Source: Takifugu bimaculatus (taxonomy: Eukaryota > Chordata > Actinopteri > Tetraodontiformes > Tetraodontidae). Taken from it: a stretch of DNA of 64,000 bases. The stretch is taken from NCBI GenBank assembly GCA_004026145.2, contig CP034986.1, positions 13,627,804 to 13,691,803 of the forward strand. The letters run 5' to 3'. A model generated the notes under the pieces. It saw only the letters and a program-made list of their open reading frames with translations. It had not been told where the DNA came from and ran no database searches. Shown piece by piece: positions 1-14,512 of this stretch (its first letter is position 1; each line of letters begins with the position of its first letter). Made by a program: the position numbers and the translations under genes.

Positions 1-348
1 ACACCCACAATCCAAATAATGAATACAGGACTTTCCAGGGCTAAACTTGCTGCTACAGTGGCTGTCATCTCCGCTTGAATTAAAGTGCGATTAGAACTGA
101 CCCCCCGCGTTCTCCTGCCTGCTTACCCCTCAGCCAGAAACACCCCCTTCCCTCCAAAGCTGCATTGTTGTCTTTCCGCGGCTGCAATTTCGCCTCACAT
201 GTTCAGTCCGTCTCTTTTGTGGCTCCGCGTTCTTTTCAAAAGGACGTTAATGGCACCTGGAAATTGTACGTTTGACGGTCATTATAATAAAACCGCTCTG
301 ATCAGGTGCTTCTTCTGTGAAGAGCAGTAATTAGGCACATTATATCTA

Positions 349-362
349 GGGGGGGGGGGGGG
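349..362. repeat. poly-G tract (14 nt)
   Basis: An uninterrupted run of 14 G on the plus strand. Confidence 0.9.
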
Positions 363-539
363 TGAGAAAGTATGGAGGCCCAAAGAGTCCAAAGGATTTA
401 CTGTTTTTCTTTTACATTACATTTTTTTTAAACTTCTTTTTAACAAACTCAGAATGAACTAACGGATATATTTGTAAATCACTGTTTACAGTTTGTACAT
501 GTTTTCCAGATTTTACTTACAAAAATCTTCCAAATGAAT

Positions 540-562
540 GGGGGGGGGGGGGGGGGGGGGGG
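540..562. repeat. poly-G tract (23 nt)
   Basis: An uninterrupted run of 23 G on the plus strand, the longest homopolymer in the window. Its length is likely uncertain in the assembly. Confidence 0.9.
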
Positions 563-3500
563 TTAATTGTTGAATTGTTCCATGGGAGTTTAGAAAAAGA
601 ACAAAAAAAAAGTGCTCCACTTTCCCCATTTCTCTCAGCCTAAAGTGTTTTTCGTCCAGTAGAAGGGCAGGTACCGCTGTGTCTTTTTTGTTTCTCTCCC
701 TCCGCTCGGCCTCCATTTTCGTGATTGCACTCAATCCAGGCTGGTTAGCGGCGTGGTTTGAGGCCCGCGGCAGGTTGGTGATTATGGCGTCTCACGCTGG
801 GCCTGCTGATGGCAGCAGAAATCTCAGTCACCTCACCTCGGCTGGCCTTGGCCCACCACCCCCGGTGTTGCCACCCTGCTGTATTCCCACCCGCAGCTCC
901 ATGCTGATTATCCCAGCCTGAGCCACCAAACGTGGCGGCCATCGTGGTGCGTGCTGCCCGGTTACGCTGCCCATGCTGAGTGTTTGGAAGTTGGGACGTG
1001 CTTGTGAGTCTCTGGCCCTGATTACACTCCGTGAGTCCGCCATGATGGGAAAGTTGTTTAGTCTGACGTGTAGACGCCGCTTCACCGGTAGGGAAAGATG
1101 GCGGAGTGTGGAAATATCAGGACACAAAGGGAGGAGAGGGCCCAGATGATCTTAGAGAATTCATAGAAACAAAGTCAGAACAAAATGGGAATATAAACCA
1201 TAACGTCCGCCACATTTTAGCACAGCTAGTACATTAGTGCATCTAAAGGATTTATCGGATCACATTGAGGATTCTAATGTGAAATATTAGACTATTAAAT
1301 GACCTGAAATCAAAGACCGAGAGTCTTTCAGGCACAGCAGACTTCAGTACTAAAAGTTGGCAGTTTTGGGACTGGAAGTTATGGTTTGAGACCAAACGCT
1401 GCAGTTGTGAAACTGCTATTTGCTTTTTCGCTACTGGTACATAGCTCCAGGCGTCACCCCTCAGGCTGAAATAAGAAGACTCCAAGGGAATGGGCAAATG
1501 ATGGTAACTTTAGTTCTTATTCTCTGCTGCTGGCCGGCAAGCCAAAGCAGAGGGAGAAACACAACAAAACCAAACAAATAAAGTGGGCGAGTTCAGTCTG
1601 TCAGAGCCACAAGCGGTGGGTTTTCTTCCCTCGGCTGTGACACCGGTATTAGGCAGACAAAGCGCAAGCTTGCCGCCCCACTAGGCCCGCATGACAAGGC
1701 TCTAACTCTTCCATCCCATTCCATAGTGGCCCTTCTGTTGGCAGCCTAATTGAATCCCAGCGCAGAGAGCAGAAGGCCCTATACATTAGCCGTGTGTCAG
1801 CGATAGCGGCCGAAGCGCTCCAGCGCTTCATAATAGCAACCACATAAAGCAAACAGATGTGTGCGCGCCAGCAAGGCCTATAAATGCCCGAATGTATAGA
1901 TAACCAGCAAAGCATGCTGGCACTCGCACATCCACCATTTCCACTGCTCGTGTGCTGTCTTCCCCCTCTGCATCCACTCCATTCCATTTCTTTGTCACCT
2001 CATTGTTCTGCACTGACCCTCAACTGGGAAAAGGAGGAAATGTCTTATTTCCTCCTTGACTGCCTGTTTCAAATGAAGCTCCGTTCGCTGTCGCCGCGGC
2101 GCCGGCGCCTGCAGGGGTGACTTCATTTCAAAGACCTGTGCAGGCAGCGATTTACAGAGTCCCTCCAAAGGGGTGCGAGTGCTTGTTTTAGAACAGAGGC
2201 ATGTATTTAAATTAGACACGGCTTTTAATTATTTTGTCACAGCGTAATTTCCTTGCTGAGGGCAGTCAGTCTCTCGCTGAGGTTGCATTTCCATAATTCC
2301 CCAGAATTCCCCCTGATCGCTCTCTGCATATTTTAATTGAAAGTGAAATGTCAGCTTTTAAGGCACTACCTCTGTCCCCTCGCAGCGCCGCCGCTGTTTC
2401 TTATTAGAAGGAGCTGCAATTCAAACACAAACAGTCCGCAAATGATATCGGAACAGCAGGAAGACAGACGGATTGAGGAGAGGGAAGGGGAGTTTGGTGG
2501 AATGTTGCCGAAACTATGACGACGGACAAATGGTAGTTTTCCAGTTGCTGCTGCCGGAGCTAAAACAAAAGGACTGGTGGTTTACCTGTGGCCTGGAGAA
2601 GGCGGGGGACCCAAGGGTCCTCCTTGATCCTGCTCCATTGATTTCAGATGCTCTTCTCCTTATCTCTGCTCCCCAGTAGAAAGACTTTATTAATCAAGCT
2701 CAGAGGAAATGACTACAAATCAGCAGAGCTTGAAAGAAAATATTTAGGCGGGTCTACGGACAGTCGATGGTGGTGCTCCACGTCTTCCTCAAGAGGAGGG
2801 CAGTGACCTTGACACAAGAAGCCAATTCAACTTATGTCTGCAGATGTGAGACATTAAATGAAAGGTAAAATTTAAAGCTCAAACAGAGCACACAGACTTA
2901 CAAAGGACACGATTCGGTCAGTGACTCATATATTGTGCTGTTCAGTTCAAGAATGACAAGAAAAGAAGCCCAGGAAGGTGCTGCTGCTGCACCTCCAGCT
3001 TATTAGCGTGACAGCATAAACGAGCTGGATGCTAGCATTGTTAGGTTCAAACTGTTCATATAGCAATGCTGTAACTACTTATTATCACTCCTGACCAGAA
3101 CCCTGACCTACTTTAGCTGATGTTTATCGCCTCAAGATAGCAGGGGACAACCTGACCATCCTGTGGCAGTCCGTCCCCCATATATGTTCCTTTTGTATAT
3201 ATCATGCTTTGTTTTATCCTGTGACGCTAACACTTACGCTTATTGCAATCTTACATGTTTGTGTGCTAGTATAAAAATAAACCTCAGCAGGGCCCACACT
3301 TGTAGCTCACACTGCAGACGTGTGGTTGCAGCAAGTAAACTGAAGCTTCTGTCTCATTCCTCTGATGGCAACAGCACGGGTAGAAAACTGATCACTTTCT
3401 TCCTCCCTAACAAGCATGGATGCTGGAACCTGCAACAGGAGACCAGATGCTTCCTCAGCCTTTTGAGAGTATTTACGCATCGAATTCTGCACCAATGAGC

Positions 3501-6500
3501 TCCATCTGATGCCGAGATACTGACCACTAGCTGTCATAGCAATTAAATTGGCTAGCATTATAAGGTTTACCACTATGATCTTTTAAGTTGTGGTTTTATG
3601 AAATGGTTGAGAGTCCGAGCCAAGGCCCAATAAGCAGCAAACCTCTCATGCCATTCTGCTGACGAAAAGGAAGATCTTCTAATACCATTCTCTCCCCACA
3701 GTCCTCTAATCCATTGTGGAATGTAATCTAGGGATATGTGTTGAAACAGATCAATTTGGTTGAGCGATTTGGTCCTCGGATAGGCCCGATAGACTGCGTG
3801 GACTTTGAGCTGCATCTTAATGCCGGTCCGTTTTTCACTGCCGCGGGCTTTTACTCCGCCTGCGTTGACTCGCTCCACAACCGGGAGGTAATCACCCAAA
3901 TAATGGATTTCCTTCAGCAAAGAGAGGCTTCAAGCGATCTGTATGTTTTAGGTCCATCAAGGCTCTGCTTTGTTCCACACGATATCCCTTCTGAATTCAT
4001 CGTCTTATCAGAACCCACTTTTTTTTTTTCTTTTTTCTTTTATTTTTTTTTAACAAAGTCTTAAATGACTGGAGCCCTTCAGAGAAGAACAGACAAAATG
4101 AGAAATGGGCCTGAAACTGTATTTGTGCAGCACCGAGGGAGGGACGAAGGAGTCGACAGGTATATCCTTTATGGGTTTAGCGACACGCTCAGGGGGATTT
4201 AAATCAATTTAGGAATTAAAGCTGTAGTTTCTGCAGAATTTCAAGAAACCAACGTCACACGGGGAGGAATGTCGTCTTTCCATGGACAGGACGACTACTG
4301 AAGCCAACGACCTTTTCATCTGGCCTCCAGTCCCACCCTGAAATAAGAGAGGATGGTCTTCCTCTTCCCCCGCTGCAATGAACAGCCCGGCAACAAATGG
4401 TCCAGGTCTGATATGAAGGAAGGTGAGAAGCTGCTCGGATCGTGTTTAATTCCTGATTTTATGGGCCCTTTGACTGGTTAAAGCCTTCATTACACACCTG
4501 GATCATCGTGTTGGTGGGGGCAAAGCTGTGCACACAGCAGTCAGTTAATGAGAAATATTACTCAGTGAGTCTGCTTTAATCTTCTCTCTCCCGATCACTT
4601 CCTCCCTGTTTACTGCTGCTTACCGAGCAATTTATACGAACTTCACGCGGCAAAGTCGAGCTGGTGCTCAGAGTATTTGTTTAATTGGTTCAGGCCTTCG
4701 CCTTGGTTTTAAAGTCGGCGATGCAGTTCCTGTTCCCTGATCTGTGTTTGCTTTGCGTAAAACCTTTTGAGGGTTCAGGGAGAGCCTGGCACAAATCGGC
4801 CAATCAGAGCCTTTGTTTACCAAACTTCTGCACATCAAACTCGTCTCACGAACTGGTGAAAAACCGGCATCTTAAATTTTCAGCACACTGTTCCTGTTAC
4901 CTGAATATGCCAAGTCAAGGTCTTGCCCTCATTTCGCAGTGTGGTTCTCGCCCTCCCTCCTTACTAGTCCGATCACGACTTCCCCTCCCTCCCACTCCTC
5001 CCGGCTGGGGATCACATTGTGTATTCATTACCATTAAAGAGTCCCCGGCTGGTCCTGCCATTAGACCGCATTACTCGGTTCCACACCTTCTGACACCGGT
5101 CACCCTCTGATCCGTAATCTGGCCAGAGCCGGCGCAGGATTTCCTGGCGGGTGGCTTTCCTCGAGTTAGCCGAGGGAGATACGCACACAGACACAGCGCA
5201 CCCAGATTACACTGAGGAGCCTTGTGGGGATTCGCCTGTGCCGCAGCGGCTGTTTCTGATGGCTTATCCACCATGTCCTAGACCAATCGCAACACCGTCG
5301 GGTTTGCTCCCAGTTCTGGGAAGGCATCCTGCATTCCAACAGGGGGATCGGGAATTCTGTGTGCAATTGATCAGATGAATAGCACCAGCTTCAAAATGTT
5401 CCCAGTGGAAATTTAACGGGACCATTTCCTGCTAACATACAAGCACAATACCACCAGCCCTCACGGTGCGTGTGAGCCTCTACACCCCAGGAAGGATCCT
5501 GACCAGAAGGTCAAACGCCACCAGGTAGGGTGGAGGTGTGATGGAGGTTCGATGTGGAGGAACAGCGATGCTGCTTTGAGCTCCTCATCGGCTCAAAGCA
5601 CACTTGCCCTTGCACCTTTTTCCGGAGACGCTGGTGATCTGACCCTCTGTCAGGTGGCCAAACCTTCATGGAGACCATCACTAACAGGCTGACAGCCAGT
5701 TTTCAGCCGGGTCAACCTTTCACCAGGTGTCCCCCATTGGAAAGGATCCCGTGCACGTGAGCGCGGTTTCACTCTCGGGTCCCTTTTCTTAACCGTTAAA
5801 AATTAATTCACTCTAAACCAATCTACCCCCTACTCCATAACGAACCTTCCCTGGTTTCAATTCATCGTCCGAGCGCCGCATTATCTCTTTCATCATCTCA
5901 TTACGCTGCATGCGCCAATGTGTTGCGCATCAATTCATTATGAGAGCCGTGAGCTGACATTTCCCCTCCAGAATGGATCATTTATTTGGAGCACCTTGAT
6001 GGCGGCGGCAGCCGTTAAAACCGCCGGAGCAATTCAAAGACGGGGAGCAAGTTATTCTGACAGCCAGCCGTCTAATTGTTCATTTGAGGTAATCACCCGA
6101 CAAGTCAGAGCAATTTCGAGGACAATGCCAGAGACTAATGACGGTGGACGTGCTCGCTTGATGAGATCAAAACCAGACGGTCGCCTGCCTGTCTGAGTGC
6201 CAGGGGCCCTGAAAAGAAGGCATCTTGCTCGATACCCTGGAAATTATCTGCACCTCTGTGGCGTGTACTCACACGGGGGGGGGTTAGCTGTGATAATGTC
6301 TGACAGAGACGGGGGGCAAAGGTGGCAACGGTGGAGGGCGAAGCATATTGTTCTTTTATCTCAGAGGGAAATCCACTCAAGAAGAGCCGAATAATGTCCG
6401 CCGCTTCGAAAGTCAGCCTGAAAATGTATTTTCACACCCCCGACCAGGACTCTTTGTGCAGCTGCCAGCGTTAGACGCATGCTTCCCTCTTAGCATGCAG

Positions 6501-9500
6501 AGGGAAACACACTGTTCTTACTCTGCGTGTGTGCGCGCATGTGATGGATGACCAGTGTGTTCTCCCTTTAATTGTAATGTCAGCGCTTTGCTGTGGCAAC
6601 CCCGGCGGCGAGCGCTGACAGACAGGAGTGTGTAGATGTGTGTGTAAGGGTGTGTGTGAGGAATTCTGACATGATGCTGCCAAGGGAGGGGCGGGGGGGC
6701 TCCGCCTGTCCCAGGCCGTTAGGCTGACTCCCTGGAGACAGTTGGAAGAGTTTGTTGGAGCTGCCAGTTTCAGACTCATTCAGCGGCCCAGTGGCAGGAA
6801 GTGAGACAAACTGGTGAAGAGTGTGTGTCCATGAATATCACGATCCCCCAAGACAAAGAAGGTTCAAGTGACTGATTAAAAAAAAACCAAAACGTGGTAA
6901 ATGATCTAAGCAAATCTTAAATAAAATTAAAAAAAAAAATCAAAGGTGGAAACTCAAATCAGGACACATTTATAGTGAAACTGTCCTCCGCATCACTCAC
7001 GTCTGTGACGAGACTCGGAGAGCAGCTACAGTTCATGAGGGTGGTCAGAGGATGGTGCTGTTGGACCTGAGCCCCGGCTCCACCGCAGCTCCTCAGGCGC
7101 AAATTGATAATGTATATTGTATTACAGCCAGACATGGCAGATTTAAGTGTGAGTCAAGCAGAGGCGCCTGGTGAAACCATAAATTACAACAACGAGGAAA
7201 CTGTGATTTATGAAAATATTGTCGTTTGGTTTGATGCGTCGCAGGAAAGCAGCTGCTGCTCACTCCAGGGATTCTGTCCAACCTCCTCCTGGGCCCGGAG
7301 GATGACCGCATCTGTTGCGTTCTTGCTATTCCGCTCAGGAGCGATGTTGTTTGTAGGCGAGGCAGAGCCAGTCGGTCCATCTCAGCAGCCGGAGATTTCA
7401 GCCAGCACTGTGGACTTCAGGGGGAATTTCTAATAAGGAACAGAGCTGCAGCTCTTCTGGCTTCCTGGGGACTAGCTCGTTGTAGACACACGGCTGGTCA
7501 GAAATAGAGCTGTCCGTCTTGGCTGGTGTTGCACCATTTTCTGATTGAGAATCGACACAGACACCATTTTCTGCATTTCAGCGACGCTCATTGTGTGTAT
7601 TTCTCCAATAGCCTTCTGTTTCTACCTGATTTGTTCTGCACATACCTGATGTGTTTTGGATGATGTAGAGCTGTCACTGATGGTTACTGCCCCCCTCGCC
7701 GTCTGCTCGCCGCCCCGGGATGTCGCTCCAGGTGTGTGAGAGCAAGCAAGTCCCCTCGTCCCTGTTCAAGGCGAAGTGGGCGCGCCTCCATGTTCTGCAG
7801 CTGTGGGCAGAAACATCATCAAGGAGATTTGTCCTCCGCGCTGCAAACACAGCGGCACATTTGGGATTTAGGTGCACAACTGATGATGTTCATCTTTCGA
7901 GAACAACTAACCCCCACATTTGGATGAACTCCAGCTCAATGGAGAGCTGGGCCTGGTGTCGATTGGGGTAGAGGACTGGAGGATGGCATCAGTTGGGAGA
8001 CGGTATCCTATGGGTCTGAAGACAGTCCTGCTTTAACACAGAGCACTGGGCTTGCTGGTGATCCCGAACTAGCTCCACATATGCTCTGCTAACCTCTCTG
8101 TCTGTTGCATTAGGAGGTGCTTTGGGATGCTGTTGCATGATCCCCTGAATGGATGGCTTCTCTTCAAACCCAACAGCCTTCAGGCTGCCACCAGGGGGCA
8201 GTCTGTACATATTTGTTATGAAATATATACAATTTAAATACACGCAATGACAGGATTTTGGGCAGGATAAAATAGTTTCCCAAGTTCTGGGGAGGTTCTG
8301 AAGTCAAAGTCTCAGGCTGTAATGTGATTTGTATTGAAAGAAATGTTTCGATGTGGTCAACAAGGAGGTTAAAGCGCAACGGCAAAGGTTTTTCTCCTGT
8401 GAATAAGTTGCCTAAGTCCATTTATCCCCAGGAGATTCCAGACGCTGTGTAAGAGTGATGGGTCTGGAAATCCCTGGCAAAGGACCGCTCCTGTCTAACC
8501 CTAACCCATGGATCCGTCAAAGAAGCTGGTGACAAAGAACGTTCACACACAGCTGGTTTAACTGGAGATCCTTCATTTCTCAAAGCAGTGACTCGTTTAT
8601 TGTCCGCCTCGGTGGCGGGTGAGGATTCACACCTCAGCAGCCAACCATACGGGCCGCAGCACTGAGCTTCTGGGAGGGGAGATGATGGAGGAAATGTTGG
8701 GGGTGAGGCTGACCACAGAACAATCCTGCTCCTTCTTGCCAGCCTAATCCTGCTAATGAATTCTCCCTCACAGTGCCCCGAGTGGCAGCGTGGCAGCATG
8801 GCAGCGTGGCACGGACCGAGTGGGCTCTGGAGACAGCGAGGCTGCGAGGTGCCATCTGCTGTGCCACTGGTGCACGCCGCTCAATTTCCGCTTGAGAATC
8901 GATGGAGATGGAGGCTACAAGGATCGGCTCCTCTGGGTGGTTCACAACAAGAAAGGAAGTAGCTGTCGAACCTGATGCTTTTCCTGTGCACAAGATCCAT
9001 GTGAGCTGTGATGTGCAATGACTGCGAAGAGCGCCGGCGATTTCAGTTCTGATTTGACTCATCATGCTGGCTGTTTGTAAAGCCCCTGGCACACATTTAC
9101 CGTTTTGTGAATACGTGTGAAGACCTCGAATAACATTTTTATCCAGTGTGAATAAAGCTGCGTTTTGCTTCCGAGGAAAATTCCGGTTTCATCTTTTATT
9201 TCCATCATTTACCATTGTGGGTCATGACACATCCTGGGAGATCAGTCCCGTATCTCATTCTTGCACTTTTCCCTCACCCTTATCAGCAACCGACACCCCT
9301 CTGGCGACTTGGGACACCCCCCCCCCCCTCTGTATTCTGGGATCTCATGTAGCAGACTGCGCAAGCAGTCTTAAGCTGTCATTAGACTGTCCCATCAGAA
9401 GAGATACAACGTCAAGTGAAATGGTGACAGATGCTAATCCCTCACAAGTTTCCTGCATCAATCAACCCCATGAAAACCGTGAGCCGGATTCTGCTTGACG

Positions 9501-12500
9501 TGCTGAATTTCTGGATATGTAAGACAATGATTGTTGATAGTTGTTTTACAGCTTTAGCTAACAGGGAAATACCCGCTCATCCCTGTAGACTGTATGCAGA
9601 CTAAAGATGGAGCCATTCACTGCAGACCTGGTACTGACAGACCTGTCTCACCCCTGAAATGCCGCCACCTGATGGCCACTCGGAACCATAAACGAGTGCA
9701 TAAAAGTCAACTGCAAGCCAACAAACATTTGTTGCTGGAATATTAAACAAGGCAAAATGATCAAATTTAGAGATCCACTAGAGTCGTTTGAGTTGTTGAT
9801 GTGGGAAACGTCTGAAATGTTTTGGCTTTTAATTGAGTCAGACCCAGTTGACTGAACGAGCCCCACACTGTCCTTATTCTAGTTCAATCCCAATCTATAC
9901 TCACCTATGTCCTATGTTGAATAGTTCTATTAAAAACGGCTAGAGGTTTCTTGGGATCAAGGAATGCAAAGTGCCATGTTTCTGTTGCGCTAAAACCATG
10001 CCCGTGCCTGTTCCTCACTCACACGGACAGTGAATCACTCAGCTTATGTGTGAAATCTGATCCCTGGTACCCTTTTCCTCGACTCTTTTCTGTGCACAAA
10101 GGCGAACGAGTCTTTCCTTCTCCCTATCTCTCTTTCTCCCCGGCTCCTTGTCGAGGAACTGGAGCTCACTGTGCCCAGTGTAGCAATCCAATTATGAAGG
10201 AGAGCTGTGTTACAAGGTTGCCATGACAGAATCAATGAAAACAATATAGCAGAATCCCACTTTATACACATTACTGGAGAAAGGACCGAAGACCTTATTT
10301 TAAAGGAAAATGTCAGAGTCAACAGCCAACACAGGGATTCAAAATAGACCTGGAACTTATAGTTAAGAATTATAGTGACAGAGAAGTTTCCCCACTAGCA
10401 TCTTGCTAATAGCATCATAATCTCAGACACTAACTGTTGTAACGGCCAAGTGACAGCATTACTGCAACAAATGGATTCCTGGCTTATCTTCCTCATACAC
10501 CGGCCCCAACACCTCCTCCAACAAACTATCAATTTCATATTCTGCTAATTACTGCTGAGTTCTGCATCTCCCTCTCCTGTGTCACAGCACAGGAAGCAGC
10601 CTCTGCACCGCGCGGCGATCGTAGCGCGAGTTAGGTTGTGGCAGCCTCGCTGATCTTGGCTGCGTTTCAGACGAGTGTGGAGGAGGATGAAGGCTCCCAT
10701 CGCTTGGATCTCTCTGCAGGAGAGCAAAGGCCTCGCTCCGCCCACGTTTACGGAGGGAGACGAAAGGAGAGGAAGTGTGAGGCTGAAGCAAGCCGCCCAC
10801 ACGGAGGGTTTGGTCGGGAGGGGGGGGGCAGTTTGTTCAGACGCGCTGCTTCACGGTGGCGATTTGTTTCACAATCAGACGCGATCTGAGGAGCTGTGGA
10901 AGGGCTCCTGAAGAGAATAATGCCACAGCACAATTGACATGAAGCTTTGCATGTTTGCTGCAGTCCTGCTACGCTGATCAAATCAAGGGTAGCGAACATG
11001 ACCTTGGCAGCCCCTTCTTTCTTTGGTAAATTAACAAATCTGCTCGCGGATCATAGGTGGTTGTTTCATAGGTCTGTATGCCCAAGACAAACAAGTTTTA
11101 ACTAGATTTTTGCAGTCATTAATTTGATTTGTAAATATCAGTGAAGGACGTACCAGTAAGTTAGTGTTGCTGCTAGTTGTGGTATGAGGTGTTTAACTGC
11201 AGCAGAAGTATCAGCAATAGGTGGTAGAGGTCGCACAAAAATAGCCGGGAGTGAAGTGTGCAAGGCCTGCTCTCCAATCAAAAGGAATTTGAACCCAGTA
11301 ACATGACGACCATGACAACTGAAGAACCCTCTGAATGTTGGGCCTCATTGATAGACTGCAATTATGCACGCAACTCCCCTCCTCCCCGCAAGAGTCCCCA
11401 CCCCCTACCCTGTGAGAGGTACTTCCCCCTAGCTGGCATGCCACACACCCCAGTAGGTGATGATATTGATGGTGGTAATAGTGGTTAATTTCCGTTACGA
11501 AGGAAGAGCTGTAATTGACTGACCATAGGAGAGCATTGGACTGCACCTATCTCCCTCTCTGAGTGTTTACCAGCTATAATTAGGCCATTAATCAGCTTAA
11601 TGGAACATCCCTGACTGTGGAGTCTCGGGCATCGTTGCAGTGGGACTCAGGGGTTAACTGATTTCAACAGCATGTGCGAGTCATGGCAAGATTTGGATAT
11701 AACCAATGTTCGCGCTGCACTGTGGAAGTGATACAGAGCCAATGACTGTGGGTGTTGCGACTTCAGTGCCACTCTATTCAACAGACTGGAGGAAAGACCG
11801 GAGCCAAATGTGCTTGTTAGCAGATAAACAGATGAACTGTGGACTTATTTAACGCCGCTGTTTCCAAACATAGCAACTCTCTACAACAGACCCAGAAGGC
11901 TACATCGAGTGTGTGTTTGTGTGCATTAAATGCTCAAAAGATTTTTAGTGCTTGACAGACAAAATGTCACCAGAATAGTTTATAAAAGAAAGGCTGACAC
12001 TTTAAGGCACTTTAACAACAACACAAAGAAAAGCTTAAAAGAAATTAAGCCGCTGTTACCGCAAAGATGAAGCTTGTTTCTGCGATCACATCTTCACCAG
12101 CTGGAACCACAACAGCCACTCTGATTTTACCACGAAACAATGCAGCAGGCTCTTAAACAAACGAGGTGTCACACTGTGAGCTATTTCGCCTGATTTGTTT
12201 GTTGGGTCTTTTTAAATCCTGGTGTGCAGAATGAAATAGAAACCTCAGTGTCGGGTGCCTCGGTATTTTCTTCATGGTTGCGTTACTGTCATTGCGCGCC
12301 AAAGCTCATCTCGACCTAAACATGCTGCGATGTAATTGCTTGTCAGCGCTGTCTGTGTGCTTGTTTCTTGTCTCGCTTGACACCTACCTGACAGAGACAC
12401 ATATTTACACACTAAAAGGGAATTACCAGCAATCTAGGAGCACAGTTTACAAGTCTGGTGGGTTATCTCGGTTGAACGTCCCTCACAACTGGCACTGCAA

Positions 12501-14476
12501 ACCAAAAGGACAAAGATAGACTTTTTTGTCAGTAAACTTTTTTCCCCTCCAAAATTGTCCAAAAGAGCCTCAGCAAAATAAACTCAAAATGGACAAAGAC
12601 TGCAAATCGGGTCTTATATGTTAAATGTGTGTGTGCCAATTCCTGGAATTTGCCACTTTCGTTTATCCACCTGTCGGTTTCCAAGAGCTGACCAGCCAAT
12701 CAGAACGTGCACTCTATGGCAGATTATATAGGAAGAATTTGTGAGATAAAACAGGGCAAAAAAAGGTACCAGCGAAGAAAAAAGGAAGATATTTGATGAT
12801 GTTGGGCTTAGCTCATCTTATTTTGGGTGTTTGTGCGGAATGACGGCTGGCGCCATGTTTGTGGGTGTTTACTCCAGAGCCGGATTGGGTTTGACATTTG
12901 TGCCAGACAGATCTGTTTGGGCCTGGTGGTATTTTGGGATAAGAAGTCAACAGAGGCGAGATACACGACAAAGATGTGAGAAGGGTCGCGATGGGGATGC
13001 CTATGATTGATATTCCCATTAGCCACCTGACAAGGTGAGGACAAGGCTCTGATAATGAATTGTGACACATTAATGAGCTTGTCTGGCTCAGACAATACCT
13101 GATCAGCCCTTTTAGCATTCAACCTTTGATACCAATGAGGGAAACTGCAAATAAGGGCAAATAAGGCCTACATGTCACGGGCAAAGAAAGAACATGACTT
13201 TTAAAAACAGTTGCTGGATGGGACTTGGTAAACTACAGCCAAACAAAGGGTTGTCCTTCAGGATTAAAATGTTCCTCTTGGCAAGGATAAATGTGATCAC
13301 ATTTCTGTGCCACTTAAAATCCCAGTTTAGTTAAAAGCTTAAACTCATGAGATCAGTTGGTGTTACGACACTTTTGGTGGCCTCACAGAGATCTTGTAAC
13401 CCTAACTGTAACCCTTGGCCACACGTTAAGATAGCATTGAATATGTTCCCAAAGAGTCAAAAATGCTGTTTTAGCATTTGGGAACGCGCTTTTTGCCTTG
13501 ACTTTGGACATACCGGAACCCCATTAGGCACCATTTGATCCCACCCAAATGAGGGATTGCATTTTAAAGAGAAGCACAATTTTAAAAAAAACATCACTTG
13601 AGGTTTGATCTTTTGACCGTGGCGATCTCATGTTCTCTCTCTGCTCAGGAAAACGTGCGTCTGGCTGCCAATGTGAAGTGTTCCTCGTGTTTGTGTGCGC
13701 ATGTTTGTGTGGTTGCATCGATGTCGTCCTCGACCCCCACCCCCACCCAACCCCGACACCTCATTGGGGTGCTGGATGTCTGTAAATCGGAACCCAGGGG
13801 AGCTCATTAGAATCAGCGGAGAGGAGTGGACCCCAGACAGGGTCAGGACAAACTGCATGCAGGGCTGCATAGTGATGCCTTCTGCTCCGTCTTCGTGTCT
13901 GTTTGCTTTGGCTCCGTGTCAGCTGATCTTAGCGGATGGCAGATGAGGGATGGGCCCACTCGCGCACTTGACAACCATGTTGAACACCCACGCGCTCACA
14001 CAAGCACGGATAAATGCACATATAGACAGAAAGGGATGACCCATGGCACGTTTGTTGCCATTTAATTACCAACTCCATCATAAACACCTGCATATAATGA
14101 AGATGAGCCTATGCGCATATGCCCACGTACACGCCACCAGACTTCACCCTCCTGTCACAATGCAGCCGGCAGCGTCTTGTGCGATGTATGACAATAAGCA
14201 CCGGGTGTGAGCCGGGGCAGATGCGCTGCCACCCGTGAGATGCTCATTAAATGCTTATGAATCTGAGGTGGAGTTTGTTTAAGTGTGCTTGTTACCGCCG
14301 AGTCAAGAACTTCAATCAGAAACACAATGCCTGCTTTCAGTGGAAACCCCTCCCTGGCCCCGTCTCTCACTGTTGTCTCCTTTTAACTAGCGTTCAGACG
14401 CTTCATAAGAGTCACAAATACTGACCTATAGGACAGGCAGGTGGAGCATAAAGCTGTGTTCACCAGCTAAATTTTC

Positions 14477-14512
14477 ACACTGATGAATCGACACTGATGA
14501 ATCGACACTGAT
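14477..14512. repeat. 14-bp tandem repeat, 2.6 copies
   Basis: The unit acactgatgaatcg occurs at 14477 and 14491, followed by a partial third copy from 14505. Confidence 0.85.

Noticed and set aside
2200..2360. AT-rich patch with several TAAT/ATTA cores as a conserved enhancer (similar patches near 22910-23020 and 35615-35725)
   Set aside because: Such cores are common in AT-rich DNA, and without an alignment there is no support for conservation.
8634..9092. A 152-codon minus-strand open frame in the intergenic region
   Set aside because: No recognisable domain, overlapping open frames on both strands, no splice or poly(A) context. It is probably chance.
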